This document shows, piece after piece, positions 1-12,213 of a stretch of DNA of 64,000 nucleotides. Location: NCBI RefSeq assembly GCF_032405125.1, contig NC_091072.1:123855001-123919000 (forward strand), read 5' to 3'. Under the pieces are notes generated by a model. That model ran no database searches, was not told where the DNA came from, and saw only the letters and a list, made by a program, of their open reading frames with translations. The DNA is from Capricornis sumatraensis (Eukaryota > Chordata > Mammalia > Artiodactyla > Bovidae). A program made the translations under genes and the position numbers. Within the stretch, counting starts at the first letter, position 1. Each line of letters opens with the position of its first letter.

Positions 1-2865
1 ATTACCTAGAAAACTATGAAAATGCTCTTTTTCCAGACACACTTAAGGAAGGACAGACTGTCTTCCCATACTTCCACCCAAACAACATATAGCAGTAGAT
101 TGAATGTGGAAGGAAATATAGAAATTTAGTTTCTGTTCTCTTGTATTGAATCAGCCAGTTTAAGAGATTTGCAAAAAATATTTTTAAAACTTCTACTCTT
201 TTCACTAATTGTTTTGTTTAGAAAATTAGATTTTTAAACTAAAATATCTTAATAGGCAACGGACTTATTGTTATTGCTGAGGATTAAAAGTTAATTTTTT
301 TCTTCTTAGATATAAAATGTAAAAGTTTTTTTGTTTCTTCAGTAATTTTTGAATGAAAGGAGTCCTCAGGTAAGAAATTGTTTGATAATTGCTACTTTGA
401 TAAAAAGGAGGTGATAGGTTGGGGAAAAAAATAATTCTAATTAAGATAGCAGCACATTTGAGGATTAAACATTTTTTGAGATGCTCACCTATCTGAATAC
501 CTGAGTGTTTAATGAGTGTCTTTACATATGAGTGATTTGCATGCCCCACAGTAGTGTTGGCAATGGTGCCGCCTGATGTGACATGATGAGTCTGCTCTGA
601 GATGGTCAGGCTGGTCAGTTGGGGGATTCTCTTCCAGGTGATATTTATTTGAGAAGTCCATGTTCTGCTAGAGGTAGTGACCTCTCATGAAAAGCCTCCC
701 AGATACTAGTGCACAGACTAAAACAGGGCTGCTTTGCAAAGCGGGTCCAAAAACATTTGCCAAGTGCTTGCAGAATGCCAGCAGCTTTTTAAGGTCTTTC
801 CCCCAAGCCTCAAATCCCTGACTCTCTGCTGTTTCAGTCCTTCTCAGTCCTCCTCACTTCATTATAGTAATGTTAAAAATAAGGTGCCATGTGCAGTTAA
901 TAGCTTGAGTTAAACTGGTGACAACAGTGTTCCAGTTCAATGTCCGTAACTTTTGGTATTAAGAACATAGAGGATGATGTAGATAGTAGTGACATATTTC
1001 AGAGGAAAGGAAAGCACAGTGCTGATGCATGGGAACTCATGGAAATCCGTTAATAATCCTATGTAGTGCTCCTTTCTAGATCATCACATAAAACTAGCTC
1101 CTGTGTAAAATATGTCTCCTTCTGACCTTGTAAAATATCTAACTTTTGTATTTTCTTCCGTAAGAATGATCTTTTAAGGGTTCAGGTGTGTTGTGCCAAG
1201 GCCATTTGAGTTCCAGGCTGATGACAAACACTGGGCATCAGCTTCATTTGGTATCTCAGTCATGTGGTTCCTGAGACATCCCTGAGATGGGAGTACGGTT
1301 CCGATGGCTGCAGAGAAAGAGCAGCCTGCAGACTAATTGGCATGCAGCGGAAGGACGAGCAGCCAAATGACTTACAAGGCATCAGCTGTGTCCTAACAGG
1401 CCTACTGATTCTCTGCAGACCCCAGCCAGGGAGTGCCGGCTGCGCTTGGAGTAGCTAGGTCTGGAAGCCAGCTAGCAGTGTGGCAGCTGCTTGATTCAGG
1501 AATATTGTTCAATAGAAATGAGAGAGACAAGTGAGAAAACAGAAATAGACACAAATTCTGTTTGAGCAGAGATGGATAGAAGCATGTTTCAGTGATGGGG
1601 TGCAGCAGAGCCCTGGCCGATCCTATCCCTCAGTCAACTCCGCTCAGCAACTCCTTTCAAAATACTCCTTTCAGGGTATTTTGCCCTCACGTGTAGATTG
1701 TCTCCGTGATGAGAGGGCAACTCCCCTTCTGTCACTGGGTAGCACTTCTGGCTTTGTGCTGTCTCCACTGTGTCATTAGACTGTAGCAGAAACTTCGAGA
1801 AGCCCGCCTCACAGGTGAGTGTGCAGGAAAGAAGACTTAAATTTGTAGAAGCACTTTTTAAAACATGTGACTATAAAGGTATTATAAAATTTTTAAACAC
1901 TCTTTAGAAGGCATGTGTGTATCTGACACAACGTGTTCCTGTTGTGACTGGCTCCGTTTGTCTGGTATTTTAATTCCTGCAGAGGAGAGAACGGCAGAGA
2001 AAGGTAGGCAGGCTCTAGGAGGTGCAGAGTTTCTCTGGTTTCTCTTCCACTTTTTTCTCTTTTTAAAGTCTTGAGATATTTCTTTTGAATGTACTTGTAT
2101 TTTAAAAAGTAGAACATGGAAGTGACTTGTTCCTTACTTGTGTCTAATGTGGAAATATTTTATCTTTACTTCTTTTTTTTCCTATTTCACTCTCCTGCCT
2201 AAATTAATTTCCTGACACATCAGGTATTGAATGTAAAATCTTTTACATAGATTCTAGATAAATGTTTGGTTTGGTCGGGGGTGTATCTGTGTGTGCTGTA
2301 ATGTGGCAAGTATCTTGTCTTTAGAATGTGTTCTACTGACCCAAGTTTTCCAAAGGACCTGCCTATCTGGGTCCACTGGAGTCTGCTTGGAAATGTTCAG
2401 TGTGGTCCTGTCCTGAGTGGGACTGTGGGTAAAATATCATTAAATTCAGCATCTTTAATGGGGTCCCAGGGCATGGAGTGTGCTACTGCAGTTCTATGCA
2501 GCTTTGGCTTGTTTTCAGATTGTCAGAGGGGCCGGGTGGTTAGTAACCACTTTTGGTGGTTTCAGGTGGTCTCTGAAGTAACTCCCAACCAAATTATTTG
2601 TTCCTATGATTTTCAGTGTCCATTTTAATTGGATTTACTCTTTGTCTTTCATATATATATTTAGCAAATAAAGTATATTAAATTGTTGTTACCTTTCTTC
2701 TCTTTAATTATTCATCCCTTAACTACACTCATTCATCCACTTATTTATTAAATCCTTAATGTACAGGCACTGTACAAGAACAAAAGCTATGTCTCCTTAA
2801 AGTAAATCAGGTCACCTTGTTATACAGTCATTATGCAATCCTGTATCCTTCCATTTCAGTTCTTA
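1..2865. other. No gene or recognisable repeat
   Basis: A+T-rich intronic sequence with only short chance reading frames. I recognise no family here. Stretches near 700-860 and 1200-1460 are less A+T-rich but show no splice-bounded open frame. Confidence 0.5.
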
Positions 2866-2867
2866 AC

Positions 2868-3045
2868 ACAGTCCTTGATTGTGTATTTGTGTGACGTCTA
2901 CTTCAGGAAACTGAAAGCTCCCAGAGGTCAAGGCCTGTGTCTGCTTTCTTCTTCGGTGTGTCCCACAGTGCTGGGCACACTGCCTGGCACATACAAAGGT
3001 CTGGGCCAGTGTATGTTGAATGAAGACATCTTTGTGTTACTTGAG
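2868..3045 (+). repeat. L2-like LINE 3' end
   Basis: The segment carries the degraded L2 3' pattern: a run like 'ctgaaagctcccagaggtc', then 'cagtgctgggcacactgcc' and 'tgcctggcacatac', ending with a 'tgttgaatga' motif. It is an ancient mammalian LINE relic. Assignment is by recognition. Confidence 0.6.
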
Positions 3046-4740
3046 TGAGCCAAGTATCTGAACAGGTATCTGAACAGCTGTTTTCAACCTCTCTCTCCAC
3101 TGTTCCCTTCCTCCCGCCCGGTGTTTTTTTTTTTTTTGGACATAAACACACAGGCAGCATCATCAACAAAATTTCTATTTATGTATGTAAGTAAATATAT
3201 AGAAATGAAAGTTTGCCAAAAGCACCTACGTGGAATGTCATCTACAGAATTAATAGAATTGTCAGTGAACTGATTTTCGCCATACAGTGTGAAAATTATT
3301 TTCATGAACGTCTGTCTCTGTGTGGTATAAGATTCTTGGAGTGGGTGTTTTCAGGTGAAAACATTTGCTCCAAAGCCTGTTAAAGTACTTCCAGAATCAC
3401 CCCCTTCACATTCCCACATTTCAGTGAAGAAGCTAAAATGTGGAAGTAATTACCTCAAACTCCATCATAGCCTTAACAGCACTGCCTCACTGGCATTGTG
3501 GCTCATTCACGAACCGAGATACACTTCTCTTTTCATTCCTTTAGAGCAGAGAGAAGATGAGTGTGGAACAGTTGGGCAGAAGGAAAATTCCGTTCCTTTA
3601 GATCTCAACATATAGGGAACCACAAAGTGGAGTGTATTAGTTTTGTTCTTGTCCCTGCCTTTAATGTCCCTGGCTTCCCTTTGGGAAATGCGTGTCTCCC
3701 TTCACCGTGACCTTTTCTTTTCTGCAGGTCCCAGGTCAGATTCCACCCTCTCTATGAAGCTCTTTCTGTGAATTCTGGTGGCATTGTTTGGGTACCACAT
3801 GCTGACTTAATGTGGGGGTGACAAAATTCTCTGCCTCCCTTTGAGTCAACATCCCTGGTAGGTTGCTTGTATTTCTGGGACATTTAGGGAGAATTGTAGG
3901 AAACATATCCTGGGCCCCAGGGGAACCTGTGAAAACTAAAAAAGAGATAAATGGTAATGAGAATCACAGTGCTCCTTTTTATAGCATTTTATAATTTATA
4001 TGATGCCTTTTTTTCTGGCCAGAAGCAGACACATCTTCGGTATTAGAATTTCAGTAATGGAAGAAGTAGATCACATGATTACGATTCTTTGGAACCAACC
4101 TGCACATGCTGAAGTTTCTCTAGGACAGACTGGATCTAGCAACCAATAACCAGAGAAGAGTTCCCTGAGTTTGGTCAGTGTACCAACTGTAGATTCTCAG
4201 GGTTTGAAGAGACCTTGGTGACTGATCATAGAGTTGGCCCCTCCCATAGGACCCTCTTCATCTGTGTTTGGCCTCTACTCTGAACACTGAGCAAGCCTGG
4301 CCTCACTACTTCCTGAGGCTGCCCATTCCTCTGGGGTGAGGAAAATTTGACCTTTCTTCTAACAGTAGTTCTGCACATACTTTCAGGCAACATTTTCTCC
4401 TCCTATATCTTTTTTTTTTTTTTTAAGGAGAAACACTTTCCCATTCTTTAGCATTTCTTCATGTACCAGTTTTCCATATTCCATATGCCATATCCCACAA
4501 ACCCGTTTTCTTCATATACCAGTTCTTATTATTCTAGTAGCTCTTCCTTAGATATGCTGTAATTAATGAACATCTCTAAGAAGTGAGATGACCAGAGTTG
4601 AATTCTTCTCCAGGAGGAATCGAACTTGCATTTTCTTCCTTATGGACTGGGATTCTGTTCATGCAGCTATTTTGGAGGAAATATAATGTTCCTTCTACTT
4701 ATCTGAGTTCTTGAATGAGACCCTACAGTACCAGACAGGT
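3046..4740. other. No gene seen; oligo-T tracts
   Basis: This is intronic sequence with a tandem 12-base doublet of gtatctgaacag near 3054-3077 and oligo-T runs at about 3123-3138 and 4411-4424. The reading frame at 3355-3615 has no splice context and no recognisable homology. Confidence 0.45.
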
Positions 4741-5250
4741 TCATAAGAGAAAAGCAAAGGGAAGTTTATTAACACATAAACCTCACGTATTTATGGAAGA
4801 TATCCAGGGAAAACTGAGTAATTCAAAGCAGTTGCTTAGAATTGTGGCTTATATAGCATCTTCAACAGAGAGCAGTAAGTTCACAGAGAAATGATAGAAT
4901 GAAGGAAAGTGGTTTCAGGATTACAAGGGCAACAAACTGTAAGAAGGTAAATATACTGGAGAAAACTAATAGTGGCAAAAAGCTAATTAGTAAAGTTTGT
5001 TATATAGTTTCCTCCAGTGCTGTCTCCAGGTTGGTAAAGGTCTGAAGTTGTCTCCAGTGATGAAATTTTATCCTGAAGAGGGGAGGAAGCATGGCTTTGA
5101 AGATTTATATCCTACTTTTAGGCAGATAGAAGGAGAGCAAGGAACTTTGCTTGCATCTGCTGCTTCTCAGTTGCCTTCAGCTCAAAATAATTCTTATGCC
5201 AAATGGCATATTCTGGGGTATTATATTCTGCTGTTCTTTGTGGTCTACTA
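4740..5250. repeat. Unassigned LTR-like dispersed repeat
   Basis: About 500 bases that I recognise as dispersed but cannot name. Support inside the window is the segment near 5165-5228 ('ttgccttcagctcaaaa', 'ttcttatgccaaa', 'gcatattctgggg'), which recurs in the same order and strand at about 47758-47835. It has the look of an old mammalian LTR. No open frame of note. Confidence 0.5.
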
Positions 5251-5770
5251 TTAAGTCCTGGGGCCAGACACACAGATCATTTGAGGATTACAGTAAATGT
5301 CCTATCAGCAACACCGTCCCCTCAAGATCTTCGATTCCTGTTAAGCTTCATTTTCCTTCACTTCTTCTCATTACCTATAAAATTACAAAGTCTTAAATTT
5401 GGATACTAAAAAAATTTCCCTATTAAATTTCAGCATTTTAGATTTAGCCTCATTTTTGTCTATTTGAGATCTCTTTGAATTTGGATTTGATTATGGATTT
5501 TCATTATGGTAATTACTGCCATCTCTCCCCCAACCTCCAAAGTTGCAGCATCTCTAAGAACTGGGGTGTTGAAGTCACCAGGTAGGCAATTTCCTTGTGA
5601 TATGATTTTATCAGCTACACCCCTGAGATTCATTCCTTTTCCTTTTGACTTTTCATCATCAATTCATTTATTCGCTTGTTTATATTAGTCCTTCTGGTTG
5701 CATGGTTTGCAATTAAGCCACTTTAGTTTCTGATGCTACAAACCTGTACTTGGCATTACTTTCTATTGTA

Positions 5771-5967
5771 TTTTTTTAAAAAAAATATTTATTTCTATTT
5801 TTTTAGCTGCTTTGGGTCTTAGTTGCAGCATGCAGTCTCAGTAGTTGAGGCACATGGGCTTAGTTGCTCCAAGGCACATGGTATCTTAGTTCCCTGACCA
5901 GGGTTTGAACCCATGCCCCATAAATTGCAAGACAGATTCTCAACTGCTGGATCACTAGAGAAGTCCC
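5771..5967 (-). repeat. CHR-type tRNA-derived SINE
   Basis: Antisense cetartiodactyl SINE. From left to right there is an oligo-T/A-rich tail, 'gctgctttgggtcttagtt', 'cttagttccctgaccaggg', and a tRNA-like head ending 'agaagtccc'. The tRNA-derived head is a retroposon promoter relic, not a tRNA gene. Confidence 0.75.
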
Positions 5968-8435
5968 TGCTGTTATATTTTTAATTAAAATAATTAATAT
6001 ATTTTAATAAAACATAGGAATATTTTCTCATCAACTGCCATGGAATTATATTTGGTTATATATAACCATTAATTGGTTATGAAAACCAAAAATTAATTTT
6101 CAATATAAAATGGTTTTAACTGAGATCAATGAAATCTATAAAATTATCATTTTTGGCTAATAATCAGGTACCAGTTATTATAACAATTCAACCTAAGTAA
6201 ATCCAGGGGTCTTGGAAAAAAGTAATCGTGACCACAGATTTAATGTTTCCCAATGGTGACAGGAAATATTAAGGAGTTTCAAAGAGATTGTATAAGTTTA
6301 TGAAGAACTGAGCTATGAAAGTTTAAACGGAAGATCTGCTAAAGGTAACCTCTAAAATTGACATCCAGGAGCATCAAACAAGGGGGCTGGTCTGGGCAAT
6401 TTCTAGTCCTTCTCAGCAGAATAAGTTTTGATGATTGTACAGCTCTCATTGCTTCCTCGTGGGTTTTGTTGGCAAAAAAATGCAGCTTGGGGCCGAGCAA
6501 AATCTAATCCACCTTAGTGATGCTTTTGACAAACCAAATTCTTTATCAAATCATTTTAAATCAATAAAGAGAAAAGCTTACCATATTTTGCAGGCTGAAA
6601 TGGATGCTGCCAACAACAACAACAAAAAATGCTATAAGAATTCTTAAACCCATCATGGACATTTGCAGTGAAATCATTACTTTTTAAAAACAATATTCTC
6701 CTGATAGTGACAAACTTCTCCCGGGCTTAATCGATTAAGAGAAAATTCTTCCCTTTTGAAAGAGGATTTTCTAGGTTACTTGCTACGTTTGAGGAAAACA
6801 TTGATTCCCTGAGGACCTCACGTGACTCTTTCATGCTTTCGAGAGGCAGTTTTCCTGATTTTGTTTCTCCTCCCACAGGTTCATGTACATCCAGATCTCT
6901 GGCTACTGGTTCATACTGTTGGTTATTTTTTTAATATAAAAAAGGGCCTCAGTCTTTCACTGCTTGGTATTTTTGTTGTTGTGGATTTCATTGAATGCAT
7001 TGTGCTATGTTCTGGATATTGCTGCCATCGTGTGATGAAGTCTTAAAAGCCAAAAGAAAAAATAGAAGGTGCACAAGCAATTCCTATATTAGAAAAACTG
7101 TACTTTATATTAGTAAAATAAAAGCATTCTGCCTCATGGAGTAGAGATTGGAAAGTTTATTGATTAATCCGTAGTCGAATCCAGGTTCTTGGTATGTCCT
7201 CCTTTGAAAAATTAAAATTAAGTTGCTTTCACCTTTACTATTTTCCTTGAACTGTATGACACATTTTCATGTCAAAGAATAAACTTTTTATTTAAAGATT
7301 AGATACAAAACTTAGAGAAAATCATAAAATCATGACTAACCATGAAAAAGGCAGAATTGTATATGAACAAATACATCCAGATTGACACAGCATGAATATT
7401 TAGGGACGTTGCTTTGCACAACTGTTACCTGTCCTTTTCTATAATTCCATTTAAAGAAAGTATTTCCTTAGTCACAAACCTAGTTTCTCCATCTCCTCCC
7501 ATTTCTGCCTTGGAGCACAATATGACATTCCTAAGTAGAGCATCTTGTGGGGTCCAGAATTAAAGATCCAGCTTGTTCAGATAAACTCTGAACTCCTGGT
7601 AGTCTTCATGGTAGATTTATAACCCTACCTATCAAAAAGTAAAAATTCTGTTTCCCATTCATCCTAATAAAGCCACAGGAGTTTCCTAGAAGGAATGCAA
7701 ACAAGCCTGATTGTTCACAGCTGGAGAGTAGAGGGTGGTTCCGGGGAATGAGATATTTTAACCCCTTCTTGCCCACTTTCCCTCTTAATCTTATAGAGAC
7801 TGGTCAGGGCTCCAAGGATGAGTAATAGAGATCATTCAGATTTTAATGATAGTAAGGGTCTGTCCATACTTTGGCATGACTGTGGGGTGCTGATTTGAAT
7901 TTAATAACATGGTGGTGATTAATACCAGAGACCTATATTTTAGGTAAGAGTGTAGGTGCTGAAGTACAACTGTGTTTACTGGATGAGGAAGTGTGTCAGA
8001 TGAGACATTGAAATGGCAACTCTCCCGGATATTCTAAAGTTCTTCTACAATTTAAAAACATGAGAAGAAAGAGGACATTATTTGTAAGCATCTCTAGCAG
8101 AGATATGGTGGGACACATATGTTAGCTTATCTGCAAAGGTGGTTGTATGGACACTGCACCCCTTAAACATAGAGAAAGTTTTCCAGTTCCCCAACATTGT
8201 CATCATCCTTGGATATGTCTGAGATGTGAGAGGGTGCTGTGGTGGACACTGGGAATGCAAAGAGGCTTACAGTAGAATCCAGGGAGGCAGGATATACCTG
8301 CTCACAAAGAGGTAAAGAATCCATTCAGGCAGAGGCTTACTGAGTGATGAGGGAAAAAGTGAAACTCAGTTAGTGTGCTGTATAGACAGTGGAGTCAGTA
8401 GTCAGGCTGAGTGCTCCATGCCTGTGCTCTTGAAT
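5968..8435. other. No gene or recognisable repeat
   Basis: A+T-rich intronic DNA. A frame at 6822-7046 is hydrophobic by translation but lacks splice context and homology that I recognise, so I do not call it. Confidence 0.45.
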
Positions 8436-8439
8436 TCTT

Positions 8440-8560
8440 TCATTTCTTCCTTTGTTCATTTGACAAGTGCAGTGTGAGACCCTAGCACCGGTCAGGCATT
8501 GCTCATGGTTCTGGGAATAAATCGGTAAACACAGCTATGACGTCTGCTTGCATGAAACTT
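8440..8560 (+). repeat. Old L2/MIR-class fragment
   Basis: The order 'cattt...ttcatttgacaagtgc', 'ggtcaggcattgctcatgg', 'tgggaataaatcggtaaac' and 'catgaaacttctagttct' matches a very common ancient mammalian repeat pattern. The family is not settled. Confidence 0.45.
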
Positions 8561-9367
8561 CTAGTTCTAGTTTTTATAGTGCGTGTGTGTGATTTCTCAG
8601 CCAGCTTTCAGTGTACTTCTGTAGACCTTTATGGTTTTCAGAAACCCTTTTACTTCCTTTGATTTTGTTTTTCTTTGAATAAGAGTAATACTTCTTATGT
8701 ATCAGTTATTTATAAAACTCTTTTATAAACTTCTTCAAGTGCAAATTAGAAACAAGGAAATTAAAAATTTAAACATTTAAAAATAAATAATGTTAATTTG
8801 CACAAAATACCCTTTCCATGTGTTAAGGGTTTTTTTTTTTGTTTGTTTCCTTTCTGTATATCATTCTACCCAACCCCAGCAGAACTTAAGCATCTAATCT
8901 AGTATGTTAATGATCCTAAGGAAATATTGTATTTATGAACTTTAAAAGTTAAAAGTATAGATTGATAAAATATAGTAAGTTTTCATCTTTTTAAATAAGA
9001 AAAGAAAATTGACAAATAAAAATGATGTTTTAATAGTAATTTTTATGTTTATTTAAATCTTTCATCTTAATGTATGTTATAGTATTTGTCTTATGTAAAT
9101 TAGGATGCAGTCACCTGCTATCTTTGGAACAAAAGTGAGGCAGAAGCTCTAAAAGAAATTTAATATCCATGACTTTATCTTTAGTTTCCTTGGAGATGTG
9201 TATTATGGAAGGCTTCAAGATTATCTGCAAATAGTGGTGAATTTGGTGGTGTAATTGGGAGAAAAGAGAATAACACTGGTGGTAGAGGTTGCCTCTTTAC
9301 AGACCAAAGATTTATTTTGATTTTATTTTGAGTTTCTCAGGATTTTTAAAAGTTTAGATGAGGAATT
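8561..9367. other. No gene seen
   Basis: A+T-rich intronic sequence with an oligo-T run at about 8831-8840. I see no recognisable repeat or coding signal. Confidence 0.45.
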
Positions 9368-9505
9368 TGCTGGTGGTCCAGGAGTTAGGACTCTGTGTTT
9401 CCACTATAGGGGGAACAGGTTCCACCCTGATCCTGAGAACTAAGATCCTGTAAGTCTTGCAGCATGATCAAAAAAAAATAATAAAATTAAATTAAGAAAT
9501 AAAAA
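9368..9505 (+). repeat. CHR-type tRNA-derived SINE
   Basis: Sense copy. A tRNA-like head ('tgctggtggtccaggagtt') is followed by 'agatcctgtaagtcttgca' and an A-rich tail that decays into ATAAA/TTAA units. It is diverged and short. Confidence 0.65.
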
Positions 9506-10187
9506 TGTAGATGAAAAACTGTAGAAATGCATTACAGCATTGGCAAGTTCCTTGTTTAAATGTGGGGTAGTCAAGGTTGACTGTTTTTGACTTCTAGACA
9601 CATCCAAAAGTTAAGTTTATTAATAAAAAGCTGTTGGCTCATTTTTAAAACATTTAATAATGTTATTCTTTTGTTCTCTCCTTTCATCCCCATTAAAGCA
9701 GTAGAACTCTGTGCTCATGTAAACTGCGATGACTCAGATCTAGATGTATGTGACTGGGCCATCCTTTCCCCAAACACAAACTAATACATATATAAAAGAC
9801 TGAGATAACAGTGCTTCTGATCCTGAAGGCTGTGATAAAATGTCGAGATAAAGAGCAAAATTTCTTTTTATATTGCTGCACAGTTAATTAAAATATTTTA
9901 TTTCAGTCCAAGCTGTATTCAAATATGCCGTTTTGGAAAAACACCATTGGAAAGTTAGAACCACAGAAAATAACTACTATCAGTAAAAAGGGAAAATTTG
10001 AAAAGAACTAAAAGCATGGGAGAATATCTCACTCATGCTTCGGTGAATTATATTTGTTTCAGTCATGGAAGATCTCGCTTCATATTTTCCCTTTAGGCCA
10101 AAGTCAATGTCATCATAAAATCTACTACCAGGATTTAGGTTGAAGACATAGGTGAAAAAAAAAAGAGCCACCAAGGAAGCCCATTCA

Positions 10188-10835
10188 TGAAATGGGTCCT
10201 TGCAAATCTAATTATCTTCAGATGAGGTCATCCCAGATTATCCACTACTGCTACTGCTAAGTCACTTCAGTCATGTCCGACTCTGTGAGACCCCATAGAC
10301 GGCAGCCCACCAGGCTCCCCTGTCCCTGGGATTCTCCAAGCAAGAACGCTGGAGTGGGCTGCCATTTCCTTCTCCAATGCATGAAAGTGAAAAGTGAAAG
10401 TGAAGTCGCTCAGTTGTGTCCAATTCTTAGCAACCCCATGGACTGCAGCCCACCAGGCTCCTCCATCCATGGGATTTTCCAGGCAAGAGTGCTGGAGTGG
10501 GGTGCCATTGCCTTCTCCCCAGATTATCCAGGTGGGCCCCAAATCCCATGATAAGCGTTCTCGTAAGAGACCAAAGAAGAGAAGGTCCTGTGAGATTGGA
10601 GTGGCAGAGGTTGGAGTGATGTTGAAAGCCAAAGAAGACAAAGAATGTTGTCAGCACCTGGAAGCTGGAGACACATGAAGAATTCTCCCCCAGAACCTTC
10701 AGAGGGAGACTGGCCTTGCCAACATCTTGAATTCAGACTTCTGGCCCCCAGAAATGTGGGAGACTAAATTTCTGTGGTTTTAAGCCAGCAGATTCGTGGT
10801 TATTTGTTGTCACAGCCACAGGAAACATACATAAA
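10188..10835 (+). repeat. MLT1-like MaLR LTR, split by Bov-A2
   Basis: Two flanks of one element. The left part (to 10244) has 'gatgaggtcatcccagatt'. The right part (from 10518) resumes at the same words and continues with 'aggtgggccccaaatcc', 'gccttgccaacatcttga', 'cttctggcccccagaaat' and 'ttaagccagcagattcgtgg', the 3' features of an MLT1-type LTR (ERVL-MaLR). It is an old, non-coding relic, broken by the Bov-A2 copy at 10245-10517. Confidence 0.75.
10245..10517 (-). repeat. Bov-A2 dimeric SINE with 13-bp duplication
   Basis: Two Bov-A monomers in antisense order. The first runs from 'tgctaagtcacttcagtc' to the 'gccatttccttctccaatgc' linker, and the second from 'gaagtcgctcagttgtg' to 'ttgccttctc'. 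The flanks carry a perfect 13-base duplication, cccagattatcca, at 10232-10244 and 10518-10530. The small frames on both strands here are SINE sequence, not genes. Confidence 0.92.
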
Positions 10836-11430
10836 GGGTTAACCAAGATTCACTGAGTAGCAATGATGTGTTGTTACTTGTGATACAATCCGTTGAAAAC
10901 TGTCTCTCCTGTAAGAAACTTATACAAGATTAGTGAGTCAATGGGATGGACCATTACAGCACGATGTGAAAAGGTTTATCACAAAGGTAGAAAGATACAC
11001 ATGGGAACATGGAAAGAATACTGCCATTTTTCTGAAAAATGCCGAATTTAGATCAGCGGCAAGCAATGCTTGATTTTAAAATGAAAGTACTTTTTAAGCT
11101 ATTCCTAATATATGTTAATAAAATGAAAAATGGTTATGTTATTACATAAATAGCCTACAGCTTTGAATTTGATGAACTTATAAACTGGGGTATATATCCC
11201 ATATGAAGGGGAAATTTCGATCTGCTCTATAAATACTAGGAGAACTAAAGTGCAACATCCAATGTGCTATGAGTCTGCCTGGGCACTTTAACACCTTTTT
11301 GAACGCAGGTTGTCAGATTTTGTTTTTTTCATTTATTTTTTTCAAATATATCTCTAACTTTACAATGGAATTCACTGAATAGATACCTGTCATTGTAGTA
11401 TTTATCACCATATAAAAATTGATAGAGTAT
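10836..11430. other. No gene seen
   Basis: A+T-rich intronic sequence without a family I recognise. Confidence 0.45.
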
Positions 11431-11431
11431 T

Positions 11432-12213
11432 TTTAAAGCTTTATTGAGGCATAAATTACACACTGTAAAATTCACCTATTTTAAGCATGCAGTTATAATC
11501 TTTTAAATAAATTTGTTGAGTTGTGCAGACATTACTACAGTCTAGTTTTAGGACATTCCCACCTCCCCAGAAAGACCTCTTGTGTTTATTTGCAGTCAGT
11601 CCAGTTCCAGCCCCAGGCAACTAACTACTCATCTGCTTTCTGTCTTTGTGAGTTTACCTTTTCTAGACATTTACATTAATATAATAATAAAATAAAATTT
11701 CCTTTGTATCAGACATCTTTAACATAGATAATATTTTTGAGGTTTTTTCATTTTATAGCGTATTTCATTATTTCATTAGTTTTTATTGTTGAATAGTATT
11801 CAGTTGCATTTTGCTTATAAACGCCTTGTTTATCCATTCACCAAGCAGTGAATATTTGGATGGCTTCCTTTTGGGTCATTATGAATAATACTGCTATATA
11901 CGTTTGCGTACAAATATTTTTGTGGACATATGTTTTTATTTATTTATTTATTTATTTATTTGGAGCAGTAGATAAATATCTAGAAGGGAAATGACTGGGT
12001 TATATAGTAATTTCATGTTTTCATTTTTGCAAAAGTGTTTTACAAACTGACTGTGCCAGTTTACATTTCTCACTAGTAATGTAAGAAGAATTCAGTTACT
12101 CTACGTCCTCAGTGATACTTGTATTGTCTGTCTTTTTGATTGTGGCCATCCCAGTGGCTGTGAAGTGGTATCTCATTTTGACTAATGACTAATGATGTTG
12201 ACTGTTCCTCTAA
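11432..12213 (-). repeat. Ancient L1 3' region, antisense
   Basis: The top strand reads as the reverse of an old mammalian L1 3' part, in order: 'tttattgaggcataaatta', 'cccaggcaactaactac', 'tgttgaatagtattcagtt', 'tttatccattcaccaag', 'tggccatcccagtggctgtg', 'gactaatgatgttgact'. It is heavily decayed. A (TTTA)n expansion sits inside it at 11932-11961. Confidence 0.8.
11932..11961. repeat. (TTTA)n microsatellite
   Basis: About seven tandem TTTA units within the antisense L1 relic. It is a possible length polymorphism. Confidence 0.85.

Noticed and set aside
10267..10678. Overlapping frames of 76-124 codons on both strands
   Set aside because: They translate Bov-A2 SINE and MLT1 LTR sequence and recur at 22391 and 46311.
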